From assembly GCA_900759665.1 (NCBI GenBank), contig CAAEWE010000038.1:1-49436 (forward strand): DNA of 49,436 bases. Direction: 5' to 3'. This stretch comes from Lachnospiraceae bacterium. GTDB lineage: Bacteria; Bacillota; Clostridia; Lachnospirales; Lachnospiraceae. The notes under the pieces were generated by a model, which was not told where the DNA came from, searched no databases, and saw only the letters and a list, made by a program, of their open reading frames with translations. This document shows, in pieces, positions 24,902 to 34,128 of this stretch. The position numbers and the translations under genes are program-made. Position 1 is the first letter of the stretch. Every line of letters begins with the position of its first letter.

Positions 24902-26797
24902 ATGGTAGATAATGCAAAATTGATCGGTTTATTTGTAGCAAGGACCTTTGAAGAGAACAATCTGAATTTTATACATGCAATGCAGAATCTTGGTCAAAAA
25001 GAGGGACGCAAACTTGTTATCTTTTCACTGGATACGACTGATCCGGTGGCAGTGGATCGGACAGTGGCTGAAATGGAACTGTGTAGTCTGTCCGAATATC
25101 TGTCCTTGGATGCCTTTGTGATTTTGGGAGAGACGATTAAAAACAGGGATCTGATCGATGGGATTGCAGGCATTGCACGGAGAAGGCGGATTCCATGTTT
25201 TTGTCTGGACCGGGAGGCGGGAGACTGCTATCCGATCCGTCATGATTATACTTCCGGGTTCGAGGAGATGGTCCGTCATGTGGTGGAAGACCATGGTGCC
25301 CGGCACGTCAATATGCTGGCGGGTTTTCATGACCATGCAATTTCCGAGGACAGGGTGCAGGTCTATCGGAAGGTGCTGGAGGATAATGGAATCGCCTTTG
25401 AGGAGGAACGGGTCGGATACGGTCAGTTCTGGGATGTTCCGGCAAGGAAGGAGATGGAACGATTTCTCAGATCAGCTCTGCCGATGCCGGAGGCAATTGT
25501 CTGTGCCAATGATGTTATGGCACTGGTTGCGTGTAATGTGTTGGAGGAGGCCGGATATCAGGTGCCGGAGGATGTGATCGTGACCGGCTTTGACGGTGTG
25601 AATGACGGTAAGTATTATCGTCCGGTTCTGGCAACCTGTGCTCCGGATTATGAGGGGGCGGTGTGGTTTATTTTTGATAAGATCGAGGAATGGAGAGAAA
25701 CCGGACAGATCCGGCCGGAGGCGTATTCCATTCGATATTTCCTGAGAAAAAATGAGTCCTGTGGATGTCCTGCTGCCGGGAAGGTCAACAGAAATGAGAT
25801 CATTCGTGGACTGTCAGAGTCTCTGGGCGATTGTGCCTGGCATACCCATGCGATGAATGAGATGATGACATCGGCACTGCCATTACGTTCCATGCATGAT
25901 CTTGCACAGATTTTACCGGATACGGCATATATCTGGCGTAATGATTTCCGGTATGCCGCAGTCAAGGAGGAGCTGTTTGAAGACATGGAAGTAAATGGCA
26001 GATATCGTTCCATGGTTACTCTGATGTGTGGCGGTGACGGAAAATTTAAGGAATCGGGGGAGCATTTTCCCATTGAAAAATGGTTTGACATATTAAATGC
26101 ACAGGAGGACAGCTGGGAGATCATTCTGATCCGGGTGCTTAATGCCGGGAAAACGGCGTATGGTTATTCTATAGATGGTTTTCATACCCTTAATCAGAGA
26201 GATGTGCAGAGATGTGATGAGTTTGGTATGTTTCTTTCCAATGCAATCAATCTGGTGCTTCAGAATCAGCAGTTAGATACTCTGAAACAAAATCTGCTCC
26301 GTGCCAATAAGGAACTGGCGAAACTGTCAGAGCTGGATGCTATGACAGAGCTGTATAACCGCCGGGGTTTTTACAAGCATTTTTTGAGGATGTTGTCAGA
26401 GACAAAACGAAAGTATGCAGTGCTTGTATCGGTGGATATGAACCGGTTAAAACATATCAATGATACCTATGGTCATGCGGAGGGAGACTTTGCAATCTGT
26501 ACCCTGGCTCATGGAGTGAAGGCAATTTGTGGTAAGGAAGCGGTATGTGCCCGGTTCGGCGGGGATGAGTTTGACAGCATCGTTTTTGTGGATGATGTGA
26601 CGGAGCTGACAGAGGGAATTCTGGGACAGCGGCTGCAGGAGTATATTGACCGGACAGAGGGAGTAGATCAGAAGCCATACAGGATTACAGCAAGTATCGG
26701 AGTAGTTGTACGGGAGCGGTCACGGGATCTGAATATTGAGCAGATGATCGGAGAGGCGGATACATTGATGTATCGCAATAAGAAAAAGAGCCGCTAG
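24902..26797 (+). CDS. Periplasmic-binding-protein-like sensor fused to a GGDEF diguanylate cyclase
   Basis: A 631-residue soluble protein. Residues 5-285 have the LacI-type sugar-binding fold (LIGLFVARTFEENNL at the start, AIVCANDVMALVACNVL, and VIVTGFDGVNDGKYYRPVLAT), but without the N-terminal HTH or a signal peptide. Residues 290-465 are a linker or sensor region, followed by a short coiled coil (about 460-485). The GGDEF domain covers about 490-630 with the intact active site ARFGGDEFDS (near residue 553), so it should make cyclic di-GMP from GTP. The RxxD inhibitory site that precedes the active site in many such enzymes is absent. It probably couples a cytoplasmic sugar or nucleoside ligand to c-di-GMP. 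Its last four bases overlap the end of the convergent XRE gene. Confidence 0.88.
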   Translation: MVDNAKLIGLFVARTFEENNLNFIHAMQNLGQKEGRKLVIFSLDTTDPVAVDRTVAEMELCSLSEYLSLDAFVILGETIKNRDLIDGIAGIARRRRIPCFCLDREAGDCYPIRHDYTSGFEEMVRHVVEDHGARHVNMLAGFHDHAISEDRVQVYRKVLEDNGIAFEEERVGYGQFWDVPARKEMERFLRSALPMPEAIVCANDVMALVACNVLEEAGYQVPEDVIVTGFDGVNDGKYYRPVLATCAPDYEGAVWFIFDKIEEWRETGQIRPEAYSIRYFLRKNESCGCPAAGKVNRNEIIRGLSESLGDCAWHTHAMNEMMTSALPLRSMHDLAQILPDTAYIWRNDFRYAAVKEELFEDMEVNGRYRSMVTLMCGGDGKFKESGEHFPIEKWFDILNAQEDSWEIILIRVLNAGKTAYGYSIDGFHTLNQRDVQRCDEFGMFLSNAINLVLQNQQLDTLKQNLLRANKELAKLSELDAMTELYNRRGFYKHFLRMLSETKRKYAVLVSVDMNRLKHINDTYGHAEGDFAICTLAHGVKAICGKEAVCARFGGDEFDSIVFVDDVTELTEGILGQRLQEYIDRTEGVDQKPYRITASIGVVVRERSRDLNIEQMIGEADTLMYRNKKKSR

Positions 26798-26988
26798 TCT
26801 TCCCAGAATAACTCATCCAGCGTTTTATCCAGTACCTTACAGATGGCGATACACAGATGGATCGTGGGGTTATAATTGCCTTTCTCGATGGCATTGATGG
26901 TCTGCCTTGATACGCCGACGGCGGTGGCAAGATCCTGCTGGAACATATCCTTGGCGGCACGGGCAGATTTTAGTTTTAAATTCTTCAT
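26794..26988 (-). CDS. Small XRE-family transcriptional regulator
   Basis: A 64-residue protein that is little more than a Cro/C1-type helix-turn-helix: KSARAAKDMFQQDLATAVGV then SRQTINAIEKGNYNPTIHLC, and the usual closing LDKTLDELFW. It is last in a minus-strand operon of NatA-like ATPase, NatB-like permease and a small membrane protein. Proteins of this size, encoded with a multi-TM partner, are common in Firmicutes and usually regulate their own operon. The GACA-N3-TGTC repeats at 29967-29998 are the likely target. It overlaps the GGDEF gene by four bases (CTAG). Confidence 0.85.
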   Translation of the reverse strand: MKNLKLKSARAAKDMFQQDLATAVGVSRQTINAIEKGNYNPTIHLCIAICKVLDKTLDELFWED

Positions 26989-27039
26989 GGCAAACCTACT
27001 TTCTGAGTGTTTATTCTTGCAAAGGCAAAGTGAGGATGT

Positions 27040-27591
27040 TTACTCCTCTGCTCTCTTGTCATAGATAAGCTTCAGATCAAACAGAAGAGTGATCAACAGG
27101 AACAGGATACCAACCATTAGATTAATGTAGTGATACGAGATGGAATTATTGACAAGAAATGGCTGTTTTTTGTAAAGGGAAAGAAATCCGGGCGCAAGAT
27201 TTAAAATGCTGATCACAATTCCCATAATATTAAATTCTTTCGCATTCTCCTGCAGGGAAAGATAAGCGTCTCTCCGGATGCATATACATACAAACACCAA
27301 AATAGAGAGACACACTCCAAGCCATAATCCACCAAAGGACATAAGCTGAGGACAGTAAAAAAACTCATCCAGACAGGATGCGGCCAGGACATAGCCCACC
27401 AGAACGATAAACGCAGTCTGGTAGGCTTTTCCTCTGGCGAGGATCTGACGCTCATCGTATGTGATTTCCGGGCTCAGGATTTTGGATATGCTTTGATGCC
27501 TGCGGCAAAGCAGCCGAATTACCAACACGAATAGAAAAACGGCGGCAATTCCACTCAACATGCCGACAATATAACTAATGGAATGATTCAT
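27040..27591 (-). CDS. Multi-pass membrane protein paired with the XRE regulator
   Basis: A 183-residue integral membrane protein of unknown function with five likely TM segments (about 8-27, 58-75, 84-103, 117-136 and 155-175). A conserved-looking cytoplasmic segment SPEITYDERQILARGKAYQ follows the first one. GAGGTG lies five bases before ATG 27591. It lies 51 bases upstream of the XRE gene on the same strand. Small membrane proteins with a 'DERQ' segment encoded next to a YozG-like regulator are frequent in this group. The pairing suggests it either senses a signal or is the regulated product. Confidence 0.75.
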   Translation of the reverse strand: MNHSISYIVGMLSGIAAVFLFVLVIRLLCRRHQSISKILSPEITYDERQILARGKAYQTAFIVLVGYVLAASCLDEFFYCPQLMSFGGLWLGVCLSILVFVCICIRRDAYLSLQENAKEFNIMGIVISILNLAPGFLSLYKKQPFLVNNSISYHYINLMVGILFLLITLLFDLKLIYDKRAEE

Positions 27592-27657
27592 ACGAACACC
27601 TCAATTCTAAAAAAGCAATTACATAAACTTTTAACATTTGTATCGGATAGCGGACCG

Positions 27658-28929
27658 CTAATTATTTTTTAGATTCTTTAATGCGGTTGTAAGCTTGATC
27701 GGATTACCATAGCGCAGAGTACCCATGCGGTAGATCTTGGCGGCAAGCCATCCGGCAGCGAAGGTTGATACAAACAGGATCACGGCAGATGCCACGATCT
27801 CTGCCATGGTAACGCTTCCCATGCCGATCCGTACAAACATAGCGGAGTAGGAAGAAAATGGCAGGAAGGAGCAGACCTTCATGACGACGCTGTCCGGTGT
27901 GGGAAGCTGGAACATTACCACAAAGTAGACGATCATGATCAGCATCTGCAATGTTCCGGCTGATTTGTTGATATCCTCTGTCTTGGAGACAAGAGCTCCC
28001 ATCGCTCCATAGAGAAATGCATAGAACAGGAAACCGCCGATGCCAAATACGGCAAATCCCGCAAGGACACTGCCGGGAATCTTCAGGATCATATCCAGCT
28101 TATCGCCCCAGCAGGTGTGATTGATGTTGTAACCGATCAGGGCCGATGCAAGGATCAGACCGATCTGTACGATTGCAGCAGTGGCTCCGGCAAATACTTT
28201 GCCGAACAGCAGATATTTTGCATCCACACTGGTGACAAGAACCTCGATGGATCGGTTGCTTTTTTCAACTGTGACCGAGGTGGCAACCATGACACCATAC
28301 AGAATGATCATCATAAAGATAACCATAACAAGGACATAGCAGTACCAGTAATTATCGCCGGCATCCTTTCCGAGGATTTTCTCCGTGCAGTTGACCGGAG
28401 CATCATATTCGGCTGCAAAGGTCGCATAGTCCAGACCCTTTTTCTGGCAATAAAGCTGCTGATGTACCTGGGAAAGAAGTCCCTCGAAGATCATCTGATT
28501 CTCGTCGTACATATCACGGTTTACTACATAATACTCATAGTTCAGATCATCTTTCACGTCGAAACCGGCAGATACATCCTCCGCTTTGACGGCTTTTTTC
28601 AGCTCTTTTTCCGTTTTCATGGTGACAATGTCAGTATCCTCAAAGACCTGTTTCAAAACAGACATATCTCCTAATATACCGCTTTCGTCAACGACGCCGA
28701 TCTTTGTTTTATCCGCATCGTCGCTTTTCGTTTCATCGGAGGTATCCTTACTATCCCCGGACTCCGTGGATGTCTTTTCGATGCCAAGCATATCCGACAT
28801 GTCAAAAACACGGGGCAGGAAGGTAGCTGCAAAGAGCAGCACCACCAGAAGAATGGTTGTAATGGTAAAAGATTTGTTCTTTAAATAACTTTTTAATTCA
28901 AATTCATATATGGTAAAAAATCGTTTCAT
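27658..28929 (-). CDS. ABC-2 type transporter permease, NatB-like
   Basis: A 423-residue permease. The N-terminal TM (about 18-40) leads into an extracytoplasmic domain (about 45-190) with an acidic, Asp/Ser/Thr/Lys-rich stretch. It continues with a cluster of five or six TM segments (about 195-405), ending in a basic cytoplasmic tail. This is the NatB/YhaP plan of exporters first known for Na+ extrusion; the substrate here is not determinable. AGGAGA precedes ATG 28929. The ATPase gene ends 17 bases upstream on the same strand, so the two are translated from one message. Confidence 0.88.
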   Translation of the reverse strand: MKRFFTIYEFELKSYLKNKSFTITTILLVVLLFAATFLPRVFDMSDMLGIEKTSTESGDSKDTSDETKSDDADKTKIGVVDESGILGDMSVLKQVFEDTDIVTMKTEKELKKAVKAEDVSAGFDVKDDLNYEYYVVNRDMYDENQMIFEGLLSQVHQQLYCQKKGLDYATFAAEYDAPVNCTEKILGKDAGDNYWYCYVLVMVIFMMIILYGVMVATSVTVEKSNRSIEVLVTSVDAKYLLFGKVFAGATAAIVQIGLILASALIGYNINHTCWGDKLDMILKIPGSVLAGFAVFGIGGFLFYAFLYGAMGALVSKTEDINKSAGTLQMLIMIVYFVVMFQLPTPDSVVMKVCSFLPFSSYSAMFVRIGMGSVTMAEIVASAVILFVSTFAAGWLAAKIYRMGTLRYGNPIKLTTALKNLKNN

Positions 28930-28946
28930 AAGCTCTCCTTTTTGTG

Positions 28947-29861
28947 CTATTCACCGGCACTGGCAACGAAGATATCGTTCAGGGATGGTTTATAGGTTTC
29001 AAAATGCTCAATGACAATGTCCTCCAATTGGGACAGCTTTGCCAGCAGCTCGCGGCGGTTTACGCCTTCGTTCAGACGAACGATCACATCTTCTTTGGTC
29101 TGTCCCGTTATCTGGACAATATCAGTGAGACGGCTCCGGATCCGGTTAGAAAACTCCTCCGGACTCATATCGATAGCACTTAAAACCAGCTGATCCTTAC
29201 CAAAGTCGCGTTTGATGGTGTCCAGGTGACCGGACAGAACCACCTCTCCGTGATTGATGATCACGATATCCTCACAGAATTCTTCCACATAGCTCATCTG
29301 GTGGCTGGAGAAGATGACTATCTTGCCATCATGGATCAGCTCCTGAACCACCTCCTGCAAAATCTGGGAATTGACCGGATCCAGACCGCTGAAGGGTTCA
29401 TCCAGGATCACAATCTCCGGATCACAGACCAGCGTAGAGGCAAGCTGGACCTTCTGCTGATTTCCTTTGGAAAGGGTCTCCAGAAGTCTATCCTGATATT
29501 GGGACACCTCCAGACGCTCCAGCCAGCGTTTTGCATTGGCAGCAGCCGCTTTCCGGCTGACACCCCGGAGCATGGCGAGATATATCATCTGCTCCAGAAC
29601 CTTTCGTTTGGGATATAAGCCTCTCTCCTCAGGGAGATATCCGATCTGTACCTTGCGGGGCTCGAAGGGCTTACCGTCTAAGGTGATCTCACCGCTGTTT
29701 GCATGAAATACATCCATCAGGATGCGGATCGTGGTAGTCTTGCCGGCACCGTTCCGGCCCAGCAGCCCAAGGGCCTTACCGCTTTCAACAGAAAAGGAAA
29801 TACCCTTCAGGACATTTGTTTCGCCGAAAGACTTTGTAATATTTTTCACTTCCAGTTTCAT
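28947..29861 (-). CDS. ABC transporter ATPase, NatA-like
   Basis: A 304-residue ATPase of the NatA/YhaQ type. Walker A is GRNGAGKTTT; the Q-loop region reads IGYLPEERGLYP; the signature is LSKGNQQK, in which Gly-Gly is replaced by Lys-Gly, as is common in this subfamily; Walker B is IVILDEPFSGLDP and the H-loop is FSSHQM. A C-terminal extension (about 215-300, DUF4162-like) is present. GGAGG lies five bases before ATG 29861. It is the first gene of a four-gene minus-strand operon (ATPase, permease, membrane protein, XRE regulator). Confidence 0.92.
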   Translation of the reverse strand: MKLEVKNITKSFGETNVLKGISFSVESGKALGLLGRNGAGKTTTIRILMDVFHANSGEITLDGKPFEPRKVQIGYLPEERGLYPKRKVLEQMIYLAMLRGVSRKAAAANAKRWLERLEVSQYQDRLLETLSKGNQQKVQLASTLVCDPEIVILDEPFSGLDPVNSQILQEVVQELIHDGKIVIFSSHQMSYVEEFCEDIVIINHGEVVLSGHLDTIKRDFGKDQLVLSAIDMSPEEFSNRIRSRLTDIVQITGQTKEDVIVRLNEGVNRRELLAKLSQLEDIVIEHFETYKPSLNDIFVASAGE

Positions 29862-29950
29862 AGGAACCTCCGTTCATATGGGAAAAGCGGTCGGATTGAT
29901 ATGTAAAACCGTCTTTTCTTCTGAGTTATTAGGTGTGTTACTTGTATAAG

Positions 29951-29998
29951 AGCATAATGAGCTCACGACAAAATGTCAAGTATATTTTACAAAATGTC
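29951..29998 (-). promoter_or_regulatory. Promoter of the NatAB/XRE operon overlapping two operator-like repeats
   Basis: On the minus strand TTGACA (29979-29974), 17-base spacer, TATGCT (29956-29951). The -35 box is part of GACAAAATGTC (29967-29977), a palindrome GACA-N3-TGTC. A second copy, ACAAAATGTC, lies at 29989-29998, 21 bases away (two helical turns). This is the arrangement expected for a repressor site; the best candidate to bind it is the XRE protein encoded at the end of the same operon. Confidence 0.65.
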
Positions 29999-30015
29999 GT
30001 TTGAAAAAAGCGGAC

Positions 30016-30044
30016 TTGTTTTTTTACTGGATTCTGTTCATAAT
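30016..30044 (+). promoter_or_regulatory. Sigma-A promoter of the Cof-type phosphatase gene
   Basis: TTGTTT (30016-30021), 17-base spacer, CATAAT (30039-30044), 70 bases before the ATG at 30114 and divergent from the NatAB promoter. Confidence 0.5.
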
Positions 30045-30113
30045 AAGGAAAGTGAATTGACAACAGAAAATGTGAATCAGGAGCATACAGAGAAAAGAGA
30101 CGAGGAGTTCATG

Positions 30114-30899
30114 ATGAAAAATATAAAACTTACTGCATTTGATATGGACGGAACACTTTTAAACGACCGGAAGGAGCTGCCGCCGGATTTTCCGGCGTGG
30201 GTGAAAAATCATCCGCAGATCCGGAAGGTGATCGCCAGCGGGCGTCAGTATTATACGCTGCGTGATAATATGGGAGAGTTAAAGGACGAGTTCCTTTATG
30301 TGGCAGAGAACGGTGGCGTTGTCTATGAGAAGGATGAGGCGTTATATTGTGATGCGATTCCGGCAGAGGATCTGAGTTATTGTGTGGACAGACTGAACCG
30401 GATGGAGGGGGTCAACCCCATGCTCTGTGGCGTGAAAGGGGCATATATCCGACAGGATACAAAGGAAGCTGTTTTTAAAGAAGCCTCTATGTATTATCAT
30501 CGTCTGACGAAATGTGAGAATGTGATGGGAGAGGCATTGAAGGACCGGATTGTCAAGATTGCTATATTTGTAGAGAATTATCAGGTAGACAGGGCGGCAG
30601 CTGCATTTGCGGATCTGCCGGAGAGTCTGGCAGTTGTGGTATCCGGGGACAGCTGGATCGATATCGCCAATGCCAGTGCCAATAAAGGAGCAGGAATTGC
30701 TGCGATTCAGAGAAAATATCAGATCAAGCCGGAGGAGTGCATGGCGTTTGGGGATTATCTCAATGATGTGGAGCTGTTGAAAAGCTGCGGGGAAAGTTAT
30801 TGCATGGAAAACGGGCATCCCCGGTTGAAGGAGATTGCCCGTTATATTGCTCCGTCTAACAATGAATGTGGTGTGATGCAGATCATCAGTCAATTATAA
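30114..30899 (+). CDS. Cof-type HAD-IIB phosphatase
   Basis: A 261-residue cytoplasmic sugar-phosphate/nucleotide phosphatase of the Cof family. Motif I is AFDMDGTLLND, motif II is VIASGRQ and motif IV is AFGDYLNDVELLK with NG(H)P following; the C2-type cap lies between about residues 85 and 190. The Lys of motif III is in NASANKGAGI. ATG 30114 follows GAGGAG by six bases; ATG 30111 is next to it and is equally possible, while the longer frame from 29973 crosses the promoter. Monocistronic. Substrates of this family cannot be told from sequence. Confidence 0.88.
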   Translation: MKNIKLTAFDMDGTLLNDRKELPPDFPAWVKNHPQIRKVIASGRQYYTLRDNMGELKDEFLYVAENGGVVYEKDEALYCDAIPAEDLSYCVDRLNRMEGVNPMLCGVKGAYIRQDTKEAVFKEASMYYHRLTKCENVMGEALKDRIVKIAIFVENYQVDRAAAAFADLPESLAVVVSGDSWIDIANASANKGAGIAAIQRKYQIKPEECMAFGDYLNDVELLKSCGESYCMENGHPRLKEIARYIAPSNNECGVMQIISQL

Positions 30900-31065
30900 T
30901 ATTTGGTCGATTTCTGAGAAGCTACCGTAGAATGGTGCGTTCTAATACACGGGAGTCTGAGTCAGAAAGTATTTCCGGTTGTCATAAGCAATAATATATG
31001 ATAAACTAATTTTGAAATTGCGTATGTGTTTTTCGGGATAAAAATTATACATAGAAAAGAGGACG

Positions 31066-32262
31066 ATGATAAAAATGAAAAGAAATGTGATTGCAGTAAT
31101 GATGGGACTTGTTATGGCAGGCAGCATGTTTGGAAATTGCGGAGTGGTGCAGGCAGATGATGCCGGGGACAATGGAATTCAGTGGAGGGGCTATACGGTG
31201 GCAGCATATGATGAGCAGGGAAGAATGATCTATCATCCCATTGGTGATGCCAATAAAGATGGTCATGCACTGGAATACCTGCTGGCAAATGATGATCCGA
31301 AAACACTGATTATTGCACAAGGAGATACGGTTACAGTGGATCAGGTTGTGGACATTGGCAGCAATACAACGATCATTGCGGACGGAGCAATGATCCAGCA
31401 GGAGCAGAATGGAAAGGGAGTGCTGAAACATATCGTAGATGGCGGAAATTATGATGCGATTGAAAATATTAAAATACAGGGTGGAAGATGGGAGAATACG
31501 ATCAATTCAGAAGGGTGTACCATGGTGCGGTTTGCACATGGTAAAAATCTGGTCTTTGAGGATATGGATATACAGACAAATTATGCCGGTCATGGCCTTG
31601 AGCTGATCGCCTGCAGGGATGTCAAGGTGAAAAACTGTAAAATCATTGCAGAGAATGAAGCCACAAGAGGGGAAGATATCCGGGAAGAGGCATTACAGAT
31701 AGATATTGCTACGCCTTTGACGGCTCCGGGAGTATTAAGTGAAACGGGAAATGCAGCTTACGTGGACGGACAGATCAGTCAGAACATTACGGTTTCAAAC
31801 TGTACGGTCAAAAGTTCACGGGGAATCTGTGTCAGTTTTCCGGGAAAGGAAAGAAGCAGCAGTTATATCAATAATTTTCATACCAATATTACCATCCAGG
31901 GATGTCATGTGACGGGAGTAAATGCGGAAGCAATCTCTATGTTTAATGCGGTGGGATGTGTCGTGAAAAATAATGTGGCGGTCACGGAGAGTAACAATAA
32001 AGCGGAGCCGTATTCGGATGGAATTCATTTGATCTTGATGGGGAAAAATAAAATATCTACGAAATATCAGAATAAAGTGCTGAACAATAAGGCATATGGA
32101 AACTATTATGGAATAGAGGTCACCTCCAAGAAAAAATGTCAATATGGCAGAACCGTAGTGAAGGGAAATAAAATATATAGTAAGCAGGGAAAAGCAAGAT
32201 GTCTTAGTGTAAAGTACTGTACCAAAAGTGTCACACGAGGGAATAAACTGCATAAATGGTAA
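31066..32262 (+). CDS. Secreted right-handed beta-helix protein
   Basis: A 398-residue exported protein. Signal peptide at residues 1-35 (core VIAVMMGLVMAGSMFG, cleavage after VVQA). From about residue 85 to the C-terminus it has the repeated short strand-turn pattern of parallel beta-helices, with turns such as NYDAIENIKIQGGRWENT, GLELIACRDVKVKNCKI, SQNITVSNCTVKSS and NAVGCVVKNNVAV. The fold suits polysaccharide lyases and hydrolases, but I see no certain catalytic residues. It may equally be a surface binder. AAGAGG lies three bases before ATG 31066; ATG 31075 is an alternative 12 bases away. A strong terminator follows. Confidence 0.75.
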   Translation: MIKMKRNVIAVMMGLVMAGSMFGNCGVVQADDAGDNGIQWRGYTVAAYDEQGRMIYHPIGDANKDGHALEYLLANDDPKTLIIAQGDTVTVDQVVDIGSNTTIIADGAMIQQEQNGKGVLKHIVDGGNYDAIENIKIQGGRWENTINSEGCTMVRFAHGKNLVFEDMDIQTNYAGHGLELIACRDVKVKNCKIIAENEATRGEDIREEALQIDIATPLTAPGVLSETGNAAYVDGQISQNITVSNCTVKSSRGICVSFPGKERSSSYINNFHTNITIQGCHVTGVNAEAISMFNAVGCVVKNNVAVTESNNKAEPYSDGIHLILMGKNKISTKYQNKVLNNKAYGNYYGIEVTSKKKCQYGRTVVKGNKIYSKQGKARCLSVKYCTKSVTRGNKLHKW

Positions 32263-32286
32263 ACCGGATTTCAGATACGGAAATGT

Positions 32287-32320
32287 AAAAAACGGATGGC
32301 GAAAAAGTCATCCGTTTTTT
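32287..32320. terminator. Bidirectional-looking terminator after the beta-helix gene
   Basis: AAAAAACGGATG and CATCCGTTTTTT form a perfect 12-bp stem with a 10-base loop. This lies inside the long open frame upstream of the sigma factor gene and supports its later start. Confidence 0.9.
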
Positions 32321-32409
32321 GCAATCAGCGGCGGGACATGCGACATGATATAAGTGAAAGGGTCATAAATACATCGATGGAATCCAATCCTTTCAGTGAG
32401 GAGAGCAGC

Positions 32410-32937
32410 ATGACAATAGAAGAAATAGAACAAAGCATTGCATCTTATGGGGAGGATGTATTCCGGTTTTGCTGTTATCTGACAGGAAATCGAAGCAGTG
32501 CAGAGGATCTGTATCAGGATACATTTCTGAAGGCGATGGAAATTGCGCGGCCTGTGGAGCCGGATATGGCAGGAAAGTTTCTGGCAGGCGTAGCCGCCAA
32601 TCTGTGGAAAAACCAGTGGCGCAAGGAAAAACGAAGACAGAAATATGTAATGCAGCATATCAGTCCGGAAAATGGGACACAAGGAGAAGAAATACCGGGG
32701 GAAACAGATCTGTTACAGGAGTATGTGAAACAGGAGACAGGACGGCTGGTGCGGAGGGTAGTCAATGAACTGCCGGAAAAGTACCGTGTTGTGGTACTTC
32801 TTCACTACAGCATGGATCTGACCACACAGGAAATTGCAGATCAACTGAAAATAAGCAGGGGGACGGTGACAAGCCGGCTGCTTCGGGCAAGAAAAAAGAT
32901 CAAACAGGAATTGGAGGCGAATGGATATGAAAGATAA
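32410..32937 (+). CDS. ECF-type RNA polymerase sigma factor
   Basis: A 175-residue sigma-70 family factor of the extracytoplasmic-function class. Region 2 includes RFCCYLTGNRSSAEDLYQDTFLKA; region 4 includes LPEKYRVVVLLHYSMDLTTQEIADQL with the recognition helix ISRGTVTSRLLRARKKI. ATG 32410 follows GAGGAG by seven bases; the ATG at 32296 would place the terminator hairpin inside the gene and is rejected. The next gene overlaps it by 11 bases and encodes a single-TM protein placed like an anti-sigma factor, so the pair is probably a stress-sensing unit. Confidence 0.9.
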   Translation: MTIEEIEQSIASYGEDVFRFCCYLTGNRSSAEDLYQDTFLKAMEIARPVEPDMAGKFLAGVAANLWKNQWRKEKRRQKYVMQHISPENGTQGEEIPGETDLLQEYVKQETGRLVRRVVNELPEKYRVVVLLHYSMDLTTQEIADQLKISRGTVTSRLLRARKKIKQELEANGYER

Positions 32938-34060
32938 AGTAGACGAGATCATCAGAGAAACATATCAGCAGGGGGAACAGATGCCGGACGGACTGAACCG
33001 GAAGGTTTTGCGGATGGCACGCAGCAAGCAGAATGAGAAGCTGACTTTTTGTGACGGTGGAGATCGAAAAGACCGGAGACGGGCTGGATTTATCTGGCAG
33101 AAGGCAGCAGTGGCAGCCGCAGTTGCAGTGGTGGTATTAACGGCAGGGGCAGGAGGAGCTTATGCAGCAACGCATTATTTTGGAATACAGGATTTCTGGG
33201 GCAAATCAGAGAGTAAACTTTCCGGGGATGCACAGAATCTCATCGAAGATCATCCTGTGGTGACCATGGATACGGCTCAGAAAAATGCGGATATTCTCAA
33301 TTATGAAGTAAGTTCTGTTCTTTGTGACAGCAAATATGTAACGGCAATTGTAAATGTGGATCTGAAGAATCCGGATAAATATCTGCTGGTTCTGGATCCG
33401 GAAGATCTGACCTCTTCCGTTTCTGATCTGGGGATAGATGAGGGATCCGATCTTTCTATTGCAAAGTATTGTGAGAAAAAAGGATTGATCCCGGTTCAGC
33501 TTTATTTACAGGAAAAGGATGCGAAGGATGCAGAAGTCGTTTCCAGAGATATGGAACAGTTGTCTGCTGCGAAGGGAGTCATTGAGATCAATGCAAAGCG
33601 TCGTTCCAGGAAGCAGAAATTTCAGTTGGCGATCCATCCCCTTCTGATGCTGGATGACAGCAGTGAAACCCATTATGATCCGACAATCAAAATTGCTGTG
33701 AAGGATAACAGCACAGAGAAAAGTGCTTATTATGTGATGCAGGATCAAAAGGAGAACACGATACATGGAACCAAAGTGACCCTAAAGGAAGTGAAATTGA
33801 CCACGACAGAGGTAGGTTCTTATCTGTCTGCCCGGTATGAAGAAAAGGACGTGTCAGGAGATGCTTCTGCAAGCTGGCTGGAGCTTTGTGATGAGAAAGG
33901 AAAACCGGTTTCCTTTGGCGGTATGGATGGCGGCAGATGCTATGAAGCCGGAAAGAACGAATATGTTTCCGAGGGCTGCTACGAAAATATCGGACTGCCG
34001 GAGAAGATTTATCTGTCCATCGGAGATTCCGGTGAGATCGTAGAGCTTACGAAGAAATAG
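32927..34060 (+). CDS. Single-TM protein, probable anti-sigma factor (DUF4179-like)
   Basis: A 377-residue membrane protein. The cytoplasmic N-terminal region (residues 1-60) has a short helical segment VDEIIRETYQQGEQMPDGLN; one TM lies at about 60-80 (AAVAAAVAVVVLTAGAGGAY); the large extracytoplasmic part (80-377) is beta-rich and contains repeated T/K/V strands such as IHGTKVTLKEVKLTTTEVGS. This layout matches DUF4179-type anti-sigma partners of ECF factors in Clostridia. Start ATG 32927 is nine bases after GGAGG; ATG 32921 (three bases after) is the alternative. It is translated with the sigma factor. A terminator follows at 34129. Confidence 0.75.
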   Translation: MKDKVDEIIRETYQQGEQMPDGLNRKVLRMARSKQNEKLTFCDGGDRKDRRRAGFIWQKAAVAAAVAVVVLTAGAGGAYAATHYFGIQDFWGKSESKLSGDAQNLIEDHPVVTMDTAQKNADILNYEVSSVLCDSKYVTAIVNVDLKNPDKYLLVLDPEDLTSSVSDLGIDEGSDLSIAKYCEKKGLIPVQLYLQEKDAKDAEVVSRDMEQLSAAKGVIEINAKRRSRKQKFQLAIHPLLMLDDSSETHYDPTIKIAVKDNSTEKSAYYVMQDQKENTIHGTKVTLKEVKLTTTEVGSYLSARYEEKDVSGDASASWLELCDEKGKPVSFGGMDGGRCYEAGKNEYVSEGCYENIGLPEKIYLSIGDSGEIVELTKK

Positions 34061-34128
34061 CACAAAAGATTTTGCGATATCAGTATCGACTGGTGTGGGT
34101 AGTCTGAGTTATAAATGGTTCTGCATTT

